Of a stretch of DNA of 64,000 nt, positions 23,301 to 35,800 are shown in pieces. The notes under the pieces are model-generated. The model worked only from the letters and a program-made list of their open reading frames with translations. It did no database searches and was not told the origin of the DNA. Origin of the DNA: Bolinopsis microptera (taxonomy: Eukaryota; Ctenophora; Tentaculata; Lobata; Bolinopsidae); contig NC_087073.1 in assembly GCF_026151205.1 (NCBI RefSeq), positions 16,077,837 through 16,141,836 of the forward strand, given 5' to 3'. Both the position numbers and the translations under genes were made by a program. Every line of letters starts with the position of its first letter. Within the stretch, counting starts at the first letter, position 1.

Positions 23301-26300
23301 CCTATAGAAAGCAGAACTGAGCTCCACAACCCAAGGGATAGCCCAACACCAGAGAATACTAAATCGCAAAATTGACGTTTTTATAAAATAATCTTTCAAA
23401 AAAGCACTAACTTCAAAGGCAAATATCTTTATAAAGGAGTAAGATAAGAAAACTTTCCGGTAGATTTTCAGAATGCTTGAACAATTATCTAAGATGAAAA
23501 TTTCCTCAGATGTTGAAAAAAATTACTTTTAAATGGTGTAAAATCAATTTTAAAAGTTATTACTTTGTCGAAAATCAAGTTTTAAAAACCGTTAAATTGA
23601 TGACGTCATCAAGGGGTGTTTGTGACGTCAAATAATTTTTGTATACAATGTAAACTAAAGTGTAAACAATTATTTTCAAGACCTGTGGTCGGAAATGGCT
23701 GTATCTTTTATACTTTTGAATCTATGGACACTTAAATTTAGGATACAATTGACTACATTTGACTGTCAAAGCGTCTATCCCTGAATATGTATATATCACG
23801 ACAATCTGTCGTAAAACAGGGGTTCTAGAAAACCCACTTCCCAATGCTACTGAAACTTGAAACTTTTTTTGTAGTCGATTTGGTCAACGTCTAGACGCCC
23901 TGCAAAGTTTCACATCTCTAACTCAATTTTAACATGGTTTTTAAGGCACCTGAATATGGCAATTTTCGGTTTTTTACCGAATTTCGTATAACATGCTGGC
24001 GCGTATTTTGCGCAAATTTCTTAAAAAACCTCCACATAACTATTTCTTATTCCTGTCATATTTGACATTGAATTAGAATGTTTTGAACTTAAATATACCT
24101 GCTAAACTACTTTCGATGAGTCTTAATGCCTGAAAAACAATAAAGGGGTATAATAGTAAAGGGGGTATAATAGTAAAGGGGGTAAATAGTAAAGGGGGCA
24201 AATAGTATTGTGAATATAAGAGGCACGGTCATGCTTGCCAGCATTGTGATATATTTTGAGATTTTGTTGATAACTTTTAGCTTTAATTTTATTAAAGTGT
24301 ATTCATAGCTTTTCAAGTCGCAAATAAAAAACTTTAACTTCGCAGAGTGAACGCTTTGCAAAAGTTTCTACAGCACTCCAAGAACGAACTTAAAGCTGCA
24401 AACCAGAGAGCTACAGAGGATCAAATCAAATGCAACAACCTTGCAAATCGGTTACCCAAGGTTTGTACAACTACTGCCACATTTTAAAAATAATTTTCGG
24501 TAGTTTTTTGTTTGTCCGAGCTGGGTATTATATTATATATATTGGATATTACTACTACTAGTGCATAAAATAAAACCACAAACCACTGACAACATGTTTC
24601 AGTTGGAAGAGAGTCGAGTAAAACTAAGTCAGCGGGTCGACACCTTACAAGACCAAATCAAGGACAAAGACACGACAATAGCTAAACTGAGCATGAAAAT
24701 AAGTTCATTAGAAAGTATGGCCAATAAACCCACGGCCACGACTAACTCCTCAGTGGTAAAGGAGCGGAAGGAAAGCAAGGGGAATATTAAACAAGCTGTG
24801 GTCCCTAAAGCCGTGTTGCGAGAAATCCTCCAGTCGTCAGATATTGAAGTCGAAGGTACAGAACTATCGTTAAACATCCGATAGTTAGGTGTTAAGTGGG
24901 CAGAGAAAAAGTTTTACATTATTCTTACTCATCGCTTGACTGTGTCAAACCCTGAACTGAAGTATGTGAAGAAGTAACGAGTAAAAGTGTACTGTTTAGC
25001 ATAATAAATAGCAGTATTTAGAAGCCTTAAACGATCACTACAAATTGAGTTTCTAGGATATTTCAGGTAAACTTCAAGCACTGGCTGCTTCAAACGAAGC
25101 GATAAGGGTAGTGTTAGTCCGGAAGAACAAGCAAATCAGGCAGTTGGAAGGGACCATCATCCAGCTGAACGCCACAGCTAACTCTCAGAAAACCAAGATC
25201 GTGGAATTGGAGGAAGCGATTATATCGGGGACAGCTAATGCGGAAACTATCAGGGAGGAGAGAGTGGAGCAGAAGCCCCTTGTTATTGATGAGCTACCAC
25301 CGCCCCCTTCTCCTGATATTGATATCGTAGATTCCAGTCATATTACTGAGTCCATAGACCTAGATTCTGAGGGGATGAGTACCCCAACTTCTAATGAAAT
25401 TATACTGATTGACGGAGCTACAAATACAGAAATAGAGGTTAGATTTTTAAGCATTACACGACATAACAATTCGACTGAGATCTTCAATTGCCCTCCTAGT
25501 CCTCCTTATACCTAATATTAAATAAATGACAGCTCTAGATTTTGAATCAATTTACCATTCTCATTTGCAGATGGAAGATTTGGAAACTCAAACGGATGAG
25601 GTTGAAGAAAAAGACAGCGATTTTGTCAGTCCTGATTTGGGTGAATTATTCATGAACAAGAGGAAGAGAAGAGAAAGCAGAAAAGTGAGTGTGGCGATTG
25701 CAGCTGATGCTGGCATTCGAAAAGCTGCACGAAGGGTAAGCGTTGTTGAAGCCGCCCACAGAAAAGGCAGTATGTCACAAAAAGGTAATTGATTATTTAC
25801 GAAGATTTAAAACCGATTTAGATTTTTGTTGAGTTTCTAGGAGAATCTTTTTAACTCATAGGAGGTGGGTATGATAAGTCGAGTCGATATTTAAATTAAT
25901 TTAAACTCAGATGTGTTCGGTATTGGAGCGGGGTCAAAATCCCTCACAAAATCTGACCTGGCTACGTTACATGAGTTTCAGCGGACACACGACATAAACA
26001 ACAAAACAGTCAAACAAGTTGAAGTGAGTTAACAAGCTTCTGAGCTTCTCCTAATAATGAGCTTATAAAATATTGGATTAAACTGCGTGATTAATGATAA
26101 ACATGTTATTTGTAGCTTGACAATATTGTTAAAAGTTATCCTTGAGTTTTACCCTAGTTAACCCTTCGCTGTATTCATTAAAGTGATTTGCATTTCAGGA
26201 TATTGCTGTACTGCAAAAGTACATAGCTTCAATGCGTGAGCAATCTGAGAAAAGCATGGAAAAAGTCCGAGAATTTATAGGAAAAGAGAAAACAAGAAAC

Positions 26301-29300
26301 GATGCGACTATCAGAAGGCTGATAAACGAGCACGAGAAATTCCTAAGTAACCACAAGAAAGAATTTAACAAAGTGTTCTACTCCATACAAAGGTTAATCC
26401 ACTAAGTAGATTAGTAGTAGATTAGAAGTAGATTAGAAGTAGATTAGTAGTAAATTAGTAGATTAGATTGGGGAACAGGAGAACCTACTTTAGGCTTACC
26501 GATTAGATAGATTAAAATTGTGGATGGAACCTTCTCTAAACCTGTTCTGTCCAATCTTGTGTGTACCTACTTGATAAAATTAAGTAAACCAATGGGCAAT
26601 GCCAACAAAGATCTTAATACTAAATACCTCATATTCTCATATCTATGTCGGTTACAGATTTAGAGAAATGCTGATTGAGATACTAAACGGAAAGGATATA
26701 ACACAGATCGTGCCAACAACTACTGTCAAGAATGAAATGAGTCCAATACAACTACGTATTCAAAGTACTGAGACGCTCAGTTCGCTGGAATTTGACGTCT
26801 TTCAAGTAAACTTTTTTGAATTTCATTTAAGAATTAGTTTTATTTTAAATTACCTAATTCAATGCACTACAATAGATCCTTCCTGGACGAGCGATTAAAC
26901 AATATTTCAATTCAGGCAATCAAGCAGAAGGACATGAAGATAAGAGATCTTTCGGGAAGAAAACGTCTGGACGATAAAGACTTAGATAGACGAATTAAAG
27001 ACAGAGAGAAAGCTGTATTTTCAATTCTTGGTATGTAACTATCTCGGATGTATCATGTAACTATCTTAGCAAATCTTAGCAAATCTTAGCAAATCTTAAC
27101 AAACTGTGACTCCTGAATTTCCCAAAGTCTACTGCCACTTTTTAAGTTTATGACTATTTTAACATAAGGTTGTTTCCTTATTGTAAATCACACGGTAACA
27201 AAAACTGTTACAGATCACATGAACGATAGGTTAAAGAAGGAAAAGGAACTCGTTTCAAAGAAAGAAAAATGGGTTAACGAGAAAATTAAAACTGAGCTGG
27301 AATATGAAAAAGCTCAGGTTAGAACATCTTCTTAAAACATTTTATATCTAACTGATGAAGTATATTTACTTCGTGGACAAAATTTCAAGCGAGTATGGAT
27401 TCTAGAAACTTAGATTAACCGTAATAAGATGATTTAAAATATATGAGTATAATTATGTACATTGTACATATATGTGTAATAAGCTCTGATCACATTTGAT
27501 TGATCTGTATCCGTTTGATTGATCTGTATGTACTTCAATTGTACATAGAAGTCTAACAATATATGTTAAAGCAATATCATGATCAACTAAAGTTTAGTCT
27601 CCACAACCGTATCAATTGACAATTATACTGTTTAAATGTTTAACTTCATGGCTGATGAGGTAATGCCATCCTTCACTAGAGCACGAGATTTATTCTGATT
27701 CCTTGTTTCGCTCTCATCCAGCGTTCCCCGATCACTTGTATCTGTTTTGGTTTTGGTCAGTGCAAGAGGTCTTCTTTTTATCCATTTTCTGAACCGGTTG
27801 AATCTAAACCAGTAAAGGACGGGGTTAGCACACGCATTCAGAGTGGTGCTGAGACTGAGAAGCTGGCGACGTTCCAAGAGTAGAAATACATGAGAGGAGT
27901 ACTGTAGATGGGACCAGGGTATTGTAATGTCTTTATCGTGATCAGGTAAAGGACAAAGTTAAGGTAGAGAGGAATGTTGAAGATTATGTAAAGGATTGTT
28001 ACCAGGATGATGGTTAAGGTAAATCGGTTATTTCTCTTTTTCACAGCTGCTTCTTTTGTCTTTATCAGTTTGGTCAGTCCGATCTTGTTTTTCCTTAGAG
28101 TTCATTATCTAAGCTGCTGAAATAATGCAGCTCATGGTGATCGGAAGGATAGGACATGCAAGTGCTATCGTATCCATTGTATGGCCCAGTTCACCCCAAG
28201 TTGTTGAAGCATGGTCCCCCGGGTTTATCCCAGCAATAACCAGCCTCCCAATGGTACCAGACCCAGGAGAGGCGGGAACAAGGAGAAACATGTCATCAGC
28301 ATCCAAACAACAGCTAGGAGGACCAACACAGCTCTGACACTGACTCTTCTTAGTGGGAAAAGAAGGATGTAGGTTCTGGAAACGGACAGAGCTGGAACCA
28401 GGAACACAGACATTCTGTGTGATATCCTGATTCCTGAAGAGTTTGTCTTGGGTTGGAGAGTACCCTGGGAGCCAGACGCCGTGTCATGTCATGCTTAAAC
28501 GAGAGTAAACTGTAAAGATATGGGTCCTGAAGAGCGGTGAGTATGTAGAGGTATTTCATCACTCCTTTCAGTCGTTCTTTAAAGAAGAAGCAGATAGCTA
28601 GAATATTGGTAGGAACTCCGAATGCAAAGTAAATCAAATGTATTGTCCATATCATGAGGTCCGTGCTGGTAGAACTCTGTTTTGTTGTAAATTTACCTGC
28701 AATCTGGTCGGAATTAGAAATTAGTTGATCGACAATACCATTACGTATCATTCCATATCACTATTCATTTCAATCCAATGAAAACTAATGAGCAATAAGT
28801 GGTTTCTAACTTTAATTCAAGGATAAAAAGGTTCACGCTTTAAAAATACGTCCTTATAAGGATTTTTATTCCGCTTTGCAAAATAAAACCCTACCTAGAC
28901 GGTGAGTATTATATTATGTGCATACATCCGTAGGATTTGAAAGGCACTGCAATGTTATCTTCTTCTAACCCTAAGCTCCTAAGTAAAACTATATACTCCA
29001 GGATGGAAAAAATGTTACAATCGTAATAGTCAAAACGATATAATATTCGTAATGAGTAAAATATAATAAAAAGTTCAGTAAGGTACTATCATAACTAGTC
29101 GAGTTGTTTTTAAAGATATCAATATAGCAAAATATCAAGTATGAACACTCAGATCTTTTTTTGTCTTGATGTCGAACAGATCCAGGAGGGAGTCGAGGAA
29201 AGGCTCTTCTTTCTTTTTGAAGAAAGCCTTTCCACGCCGAGATATTGGCACCTTCAAAATAGACTTGTAGTTTAGATGAAGGGACTTGATCTGCTTTACA

Positions 29301-32029
29301 ATTGTGACGGTCGTCTTCAATACGTCTACGTATCATAAATACTCCCAGAACGTCACCAACTCTTTCCTAACGGTTAAAGCAGCATCAGCTAGACTCACAG
29401 CTCCGTGGTGATGCTCCAGTTCGAACATGATCCTCCGAAGTACGACACCATTTGAAGGCAGTTTGGAGAAGGGCATTTCATCTAAAAGAGTTGGGAGAAA
29501 GGGAAGTTCCCTACGGGGGATTCTTCTTTTAGGCATGATGTTCAGATTGTAGATGGCTTGGTGGTGGATTGTAAAGAGGGATGAATCGATATGTTTGGAA
29601 CAGAAGGGACTGGTTATGTACTACTAACTACATGATGTCAGCGCTTGTAGCCGGTAACTCTTGCAGGTACCACCCGTATTCACACTCAGACCTGAGTTTA
29701 GTCATTTTCCGATACGAGAGTGGGGACGGGTTCTATAAACAAACAACTCTGGTAACCCTAGTGGATCATGTTATCAAGTAGTCGGGTATTAGTGATTAGT
29801 GATTACTCTGGTAACCCTTATACTTATAGTGGATCATGTTATCAAGTAGTTGGGTATTAGTGATTAGGGTTTATGGGATCTGATCCCTTTATCCAGAAAC
29901 TTTTTTTGCAAGTATATTTTAAATAATCTACCAATCAAATTGCCAACTAAATTCTGCGAATCTATCAATTTAACCAGTGTTAACTGTTAAGTGTGTTACT
30001 CTCAAAAAATGTGGTGTTCGAAAAGTTTGTCTTGAGGCGAATTTAATTACCTAAGAAGCTCTGGCATTTATTTTGATTCCCTGGCCCCTATACTTACGCT
30101 CCTTTTATCATAACGGTATTATGTAATTATCATTCAGCAGGTTTCCACTGATGCGGTATATTTCCAGGAAAACGAAGTTCAATCTATAGAGAAAGCTCTA
30201 GTAAAGTTCTGGAAGGACCATCCCGAGCTAGTTGGGACATTGGGAATGAGTGAGGTGCAGTCTCGTACCCCTTCTGCAACCCCTCATGCCTCTTCTGAAA
30301 TTCCTAGTGCTGTTAATGATCCAGGGGAAGTATTGCCTGATCAACAGAACATACTACCCTTCCCTGGTCCACAAAGAGTGTTGCCTGCACCTCCTTCAAT
30401 GTTTGAGGAGGTTTCAGAGCAGTCGCTCGTGCCTAGAATGTATGTTAGGGTGGCGGATCAGAGAGGTAACCTTGATACATTCGATAAAGCCCATAGATTG
30501 GGGATAATTAGCAATCTCGCTCACAAACTTGTCTCCAACATCATCAACAGGTAAGGGACTATTATATTCCGCTGATGGATCAGATTATAGCACCATGGTT
30601 AACTTTTTACCTCGTTTACCTAGCTAGCTTTTAAGGAGAAGGGATCAAGGACTACTTTAATGTGACAGCTCAGAGCCAACGCTAATTAAATCTTTTCATC
30701 GCTTGAGCACCTGTCTAATATAAACGCCATTTTAAGCAATCGGGATTTTTTTAAAATCATAACCTTAAATACGGCAGAAACGAAAACCTTAGGTCACCAA
30801 AATCCTGCTTTTAGGTGGTTGGAGTTGATAGAAACGAAGATCTGTCACTTGTTCCGAGCCTACATCAAGTATCGCCGGTTCTCAGATCTTCAGAACGAAG
30901 TGATGAAGGAGGAACATGGTTCCAGTGACATGAACCGGGCTTTCCTTCTTCACCGCAGGATTAGAAATGCTATGGACCTCCAGCACAAACGACTTCACAT
31001 CCAAATAGGGTCGGTATGATTTATACTGTTACAATTATTCCAGTGTTCAGCACTTGTCGTGTTTAAACCTTCTTTTGAGACCTTTTCTCGGCCATTTTCA
31101 TTCTGATGCTGCTTGGTTTTTTTTTTCTTCCCATAAAAATGATGTTTGATAAAATGTATTAAATGTTAACTTCCTTTATCAGAAAATTTTCATCGTACTG
31201 CGGAAGCTTGCTAGAGGAAGAGGAACACTTCTTTGATACTCTGCAGGACAGCAAACTTCTTAAATCTGTCGTGAGACCAGTTTTTCATCAAGGCAATTGT
31301 AACCGTAAGTCTACTTTTATAGTGCTATTATTTTCATTCACTTTAATTTAGTTTTTAATGCGATCTCTGGAACCGGATCGGCAAGTGAAAATTCATTTTC
31401 AACTGAAATTCTCTCCAGTGATGTTTAAGAAGCTTCTGGACGTACAAGAAAAGCGTACAATAAACGTGACAGTCCCCTATGTAATGAAGCAGGACAGCAC
31501 CTCTACTTCCAGCACTATTCCTGCTAAATTAGAGGAAATTCCAGTGTTGAAACAAGTCGCCAACAATAAACAAATTGGGAACTGGAAAACTGATTATAAA
31601 GATGTAAGTTAACTTAATGCTGCCTGGACAAAATAATTAATAATTATATATTTTAAAGGAGTTTTATTCAATACTGACACACCTCAAAATTATTTTTTAG
31701 AGTATGATTTCTTAAAATACTGTGACTTTTCGAGAATTTCTTTCATTTCCTTTTATTACCACTTCCTCAAATGTGAACATCATTAATCTCAGGACAACCG
31801 ATCCAAGCCCCTCCTTATACCAAAAATGTTCCAACTAGACACCGACAGAATGGGGGCTATCAGACTATTTACAAAACAGCCGGCACAGCCACGTTCCCCG
31901 AGTCGCAGAAATGCTAGCAGATTTACATTGTCTGGACTACCTCCAATTCCACACTTGGAGAGAATTTCTTACATTCCTACCATATCCTCTGTTTGGTCTA
32001 CTACTGACAAGGATAAAACTGAACCTTAG
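20343..32029 (+). CDS. Large coiled-coil protein, 21 exons, about 1,210 aa, function unknown
   Basis: Exons: 20343-20385, 20421-20632, 20888-21008, 21158-21252, 21423-21505, 21638-21767, 22070-22209, 24346-24460, 24603-24855, 25067-25437, 25571-25784, 25911-26023, 26199-26392, 26658-26805, 26916-27030, 27214-27317, 30141-30550, 30815-31009, 31183-31270, 31352-31603, 31793-32029. Total coding length is 3,633 bases, and every junction keeps the frame from ATG to TAG. The N-terminal 180 residues are helical, followed by a Glu-rich stretch (TEEVEEEEEEPFDEED). Long heptad-like helices follow in exons 8-10 and 12-16 (LEESRVKLSQRVDTLQDQI; EKVREFIGKEKTRN-like), then Pro/Ser linkers (ELPPPPSPDIDI; RTPSATPHAS) and a basic C-terminus. 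There is no signal peptide or membrane segment. Such proteins are often ciliary or cytoskeletal, but I cannot name a family. Exon 18 uses an unusual donor (GG|GTCGGT) to keep the frame; the better-looking GTATGA four bases later would break it. Confidence 0.8.
22274..22754. mobile_element. Foldback MITE, 481 bp, in an intron of the coiled-coil gene
   Basis: Arms of about 160 bp (22274-22437 and 22597-22754) are near-perfect reverse complements, starting ATTTGACCAAAACCCATAAT. They enclose a unique centre of about 160 bp and no ORF. I cannot see an unambiguous target duplication (AT-rich flanks). Confidence 0.88.
22755..24345. other. Remainder of a 2.1-kb intron, no gene recognised
   Basis: AT-rich sequence without exons. 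A short G-rich tandem repeat (ATAGTAAAGGGGGT, about four copies) lies at about 24140-24205. The stretch 23140-24000 reads like decayed repeat sequence but I could not match it elsewhere in the window. Confidence 0.5.
27632..28751 (-). pseudogene. Class A GPCR pseudogene inside an intron of the coiled-coil gene
   Basis: All seven membrane segments can be found but in shifting frames. TM1 and TM2 are in 28751-28350 (FAFGVPTNILAICFFF; YLYILTALQD). TM3 with VSRTYILLFPLRR and TM4 are in a second frame around 28440-28225. TM5 (IALACPILPITMSCII) is in a third frame around 28190-28109, TM6 (FTLTIILVTILYIIFNI) at about 28020, and TM7 with the NPVLYW form of NPxxY in 27877-27632. At least four frameshifts are needed. 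The DRY-position motif VSRT.ILxP resembles the VTRTASILYP of the intact receptor at 7287, so both may belong to one expanded family. It is antisense to its host gene. The alternative to a pseudogene is indel errors in the assembly, but the host exons on both sides have none. Confidence 0.85.
29135..29536 (-). pseudogene. Small basic helical ORF with an in-frame TGA, repeat-associated family
   Basis: One frame runs from ATG at 29536 through FLPTLLDEMPFSKLPSN, AALTVRKELVTFWEYL, a TGA at 29333-29335, then DVLKTTVTIVKQIKSLHLNY, KGKAFFKKKEEPFLDSL-like sequence and LLDLFDIKTKKDL to a stop at 29135. The second half resembles a widespread invertebrate family in which a short helical domain ends in a FxxxLxxLFDI motif, often found in multicopy, transposon-linked ORFs. 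The name and role are unknown. It lies in the same intron as the GPCR pseudogene, antisense to the host gene. Confidence 0.5.
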
Positions 32030-32889
32030 ATAAAACTACTTCTCAAAATTTGCAATATTAGTTGCAGAGAATTCGATTGTTTGATTTTGTACAGATTTTC
32101 TTTAATGAGACTAATTTAAGATAATACCCAATACTGTTTTTTATCATTTTGACCAAATTTGTAAGTTCATTTCCGAATTTTTAGATTAAACACAGGTGAG
32201 TGTAAGTTTTATCTCATTAGTGGTGTTATTACACTTTGCTCTTGGATTTATTATTACTTCAAATGTGAACAATTAAAAATGATGTTTTGAGATTTTATGC
32301 AACAAAATATGGTGAATTTTGCATCTTTCAAAAATCTTAATACAGTCAACAGGTTGTCGGTGCAGCGATCATAAAAAATTTGAAATAAAACTGAAAAATG
32401 TAAAATAAAACTCAACAATTCAGGTGCAATGTGCATAAACCTGCTCCAGTAAATATGCACATTTTCAAGTAAAAAACTCTAATTGTACAGAACAGTAGAA
32501 CTTTGTTTCGTTTCTATCCTTTGTAAAAATTAAAAAAATCGTAAAATGGTCCCCTTCATCTAAATTTCAGAGTTTGGCATCAAACCCCATATATAATTGA
32601 TAATGGTATAGGCACATTTCTTTATTTTAGTTAATGACGAAACCTCAAACCGCTTTATCTAGAATTATAAATTTGAGTTGCAACTAAAACATCACACTAT
32701 TATAAATAAATAAAAATATACTATATTGGCAGAGAAGCCACGCTTCGAATTGGGAGTAAAGCTGCTGAAAAACATAGAGCTGTCAAAGTATCATTTGGAA
32801 GCTCTAGCACCGTTCATCAGATACTGATCAAAGCTAAAGAACTCAGACTGTCTCAGTGTTTCAAAACTGTCTTAATTTCACCGGATCGA
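32030..32889. other. 3' flanks of two converging genes, no gene recognised
   Basis: The coiled-coil gene (+) and the sulfotransferase (-) converge here. AATAAA on the plus strand near 32381-32386 could end the former; the reverse complement of AATAAA near 32623 could end the latter. ORFs here are unsupported. Confidence 0.45.
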
Positions 32890-35800
32890 TCACACTGGAT
32901 CCTCATTATTATCATAGTCCCGTTGGATTTTAGAAACGATATCTCGCATCAAGAAACGCTCTTGTCCTTTAGGGAAGATAGGGATGGTATAGTCTTGGGA
33001 AAGCTGAAGCTGTCCAACGACTTCAGTCAATAAGGCAGGTTTATTCTGTAGAAATGTGCAGGCCACATTTATGTTTTTACCGTACTCTGTTAACTCCCAT
33101 TTGATTGATGCATTGGGATTACTAACAATCTTATTTTTGTTTAAACATTTGTTTTCAAAAGATTCCCTCATTTCTACAAACTCGTTGACTTGAGATGCTA
33201 CTTTTTCTCTGCCTACCCTATCGAGGTGCAGCTCGAATGTTTTGTTAAAATAATCAAATATTTGAGCATCTATAACTTGATATTTCAATATTTTTGCTTT
33301 AATTTCCTCTGACAGTGTCACTTTTGGCTTTGAGCTGACATTACGATTTAGATACACAATGTCAGTCATATTCCAGCTAAGATATTCTTTAAGAATGATA
33401 AGACTTTCGTCCATTCTGTCGGTTATCATAACAAAGTCCATCTCTTGGTCCAGATGTTCTATAAAGGCGTTTATCTTCTCTTGAAGTGTTGATTCCAACA
33501 TTCTGCAATACGATGAAAATATTAAATATCAATTTCACATGACCACCTTTTTCTTCAAAAATAAAGATGTTTCATAAATTATGGACCAACTTTTACATAA
33601 ATACGAGGCCTTTTTCCAGCAATCAGTGTTTTTAATGATTAGTTACAGATTTCAGAAGTCTGGTTACCAAATGTATCGATTATTCAGTAAAACTAAACGG
33701 CAGTATCGAGATAGCCCGACCACTGTCCGCGGACAACTGTCCGCGGACAGTTGTCCGCAGACACCTGTCCACAAACACCTGTCTACCAGATCATTTTACT
33801 GCATAATAACAGTATCCCCTGAATCAAGCAGGGTTCACATCATCCCCTGAATCAAGCAGGGTTCACATCATCCCCTGAGTCAAGCAGGGTTCGAGTGTGG
33901 ATGAATATCTTCCAGTCAGACACCGCGTTTTCAGAAAGTCCAGTCATCTGTGATACCGCAATGCCAGCTAGACGCTAGTCCTTTTATACTCAAACAGAAC
34001 AGCAGTTGTATGAAGGTCTTGAGAGCGAGCTTCTGTCCAGAGAGGATGCTGTCTGTTCTGATATTCTTGTACTTCTTGCAGGGGGAGCAGCGCCATATCA
34101 GTCCATCTGGAGACTTCGAGGACGAGCAGGGAACCAGGGACATAGATGCATTACACCCAGGACAGGACATGGAGCTCTTTAGGAGGTTTTTCTGGAATAG
34201 GAAGTCTCGAGCATTCTCTAGGGAGGCGGTGGGTCCATTAATTTCGTCCATTAGACAGAAGAGTACCATGTCAGGAATTGAAATAGTTGTTGTTGTTGAT
34301 GATGGCAACTGATAATACTTCACCAAAAACGAACGACTTATATACCACATTTTAATCGTAATCATTTATTTCATTGAGCAATCAATATTATTCGTAACTA
34401 ATTATATCCGAGAGACCACATTTGAATCGTAATCAATAGTTTGATCCAGAAATTTACTACGCTACAATTAATTATGCTAGTCGTAACTAATTGCATCCAA
34501 GATACCATACATACCATTCATATGATCTGGTAACCAATCAACTATTCACAAACACCTGTTGCTTGATTCAGGGGATATTGTTATTATACAGTAATATGAT
34601 CTGGTAGACAGGTGTCTGCGGACAGTTGTCCGCGGACAGTGGTCGGGCTATCTCGATACTGCCAACTAAACATCATAACAAAACAACAGGCAACGTTACG
34701 CCACTGCCACTGTCCAGTCTTTTTGGCCCAAAGTTCCAATGAAACGAATTGTTCTGAGACAAATGGAGTCTTCCAACCCCCTTGTGGCTTGTTCATGAAT
34801 ATATTGATTCGCTTGTTTTGTTAGTGGTTAGGGCAAATCTATATCAGCCATTTTCTGTAACCTAACTTGGTACGAAGAGAGAATTTGGATGAACGGGATT
34901 AAAAATCGGGACTAAAAACGAAGCTTTTACATTTGATGACATACCATTCGCATTGTGTACTCATCCCTATAAAACCTAAAAGCAGACTGAAACTGGGACA
35001 CTGGAGATCTGACAATAGTAGAGTAAAGAGAGGTTTCTTTGGGCATTATCGTGTGTTCAGCATCTGGTCGGAAAATTCCGTGTTGACACTGCATGTTGTA
35101 CACTGATCCAGGTCTTGGAGGTAGCATGCTCCTGAAAATAGGAATTATAAAATATGAGGTATTATCGTTTATGTCATGACCAAAATTATTCAACTTAATT
35201 TTAACCTTTTGTCGAGTACGACGTAGTAAATCAAACTTTTTTGATTGTTTAACGTATTCAAATTGAGAGTACCTAAAGATCGTGTTAACGTTGATTTCGT
35301 GAACTTTAGATACGTATTCAATTCCAAAATGTAGAAGACGAGTATCGTTATTTTACCTTTAGCTACACAACAAAGTTCAGTAAGCGCCGAACTCTCAACA
35401 GTGTTGGTGCTATACAGTATTGAGTATACAACTCTCAGTACATTATGGGATATGTGGTCTAATGAATATATGGGCCAGTTTGCAGGTTTACTGAGTGATG
35501 CTGCTAATGATCTTGGTTGTTGGGTTGAGGAAGTGATGAAGACAATAAACTGTGATCAAGATATTCATTATTCATTAGATAAGTTATATTACATTTATAG
35601 ATAAGTTCAAGAAACCGAACAAGGACGTTTTACTTTTAGTAAAGAACCTTTTTGATGCGTTTCGGGGTATATAAGGATCTTTTCCTCAAAGTGACAAGGA
35701 AAATAAAGGAAATGAAAACTGACATGATTAATTCTCAGAAATCAGAAATCATAATGTATCACATAATATATCACAGTGATAATGTATCACTGTCATGTTG

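Noticed and set aside
25526-25792. Separate small gene starting at 25526
   Set aside because: It is an exon (25571-25784) of the coiled-coil gene with good splice sites and consistent phase on both sides.
33581-34312. Plus-strand ORFs across the Merlin element
   Set aside because: They are antisense to the zinc-ribbon fragment and read through the terminal repeats.
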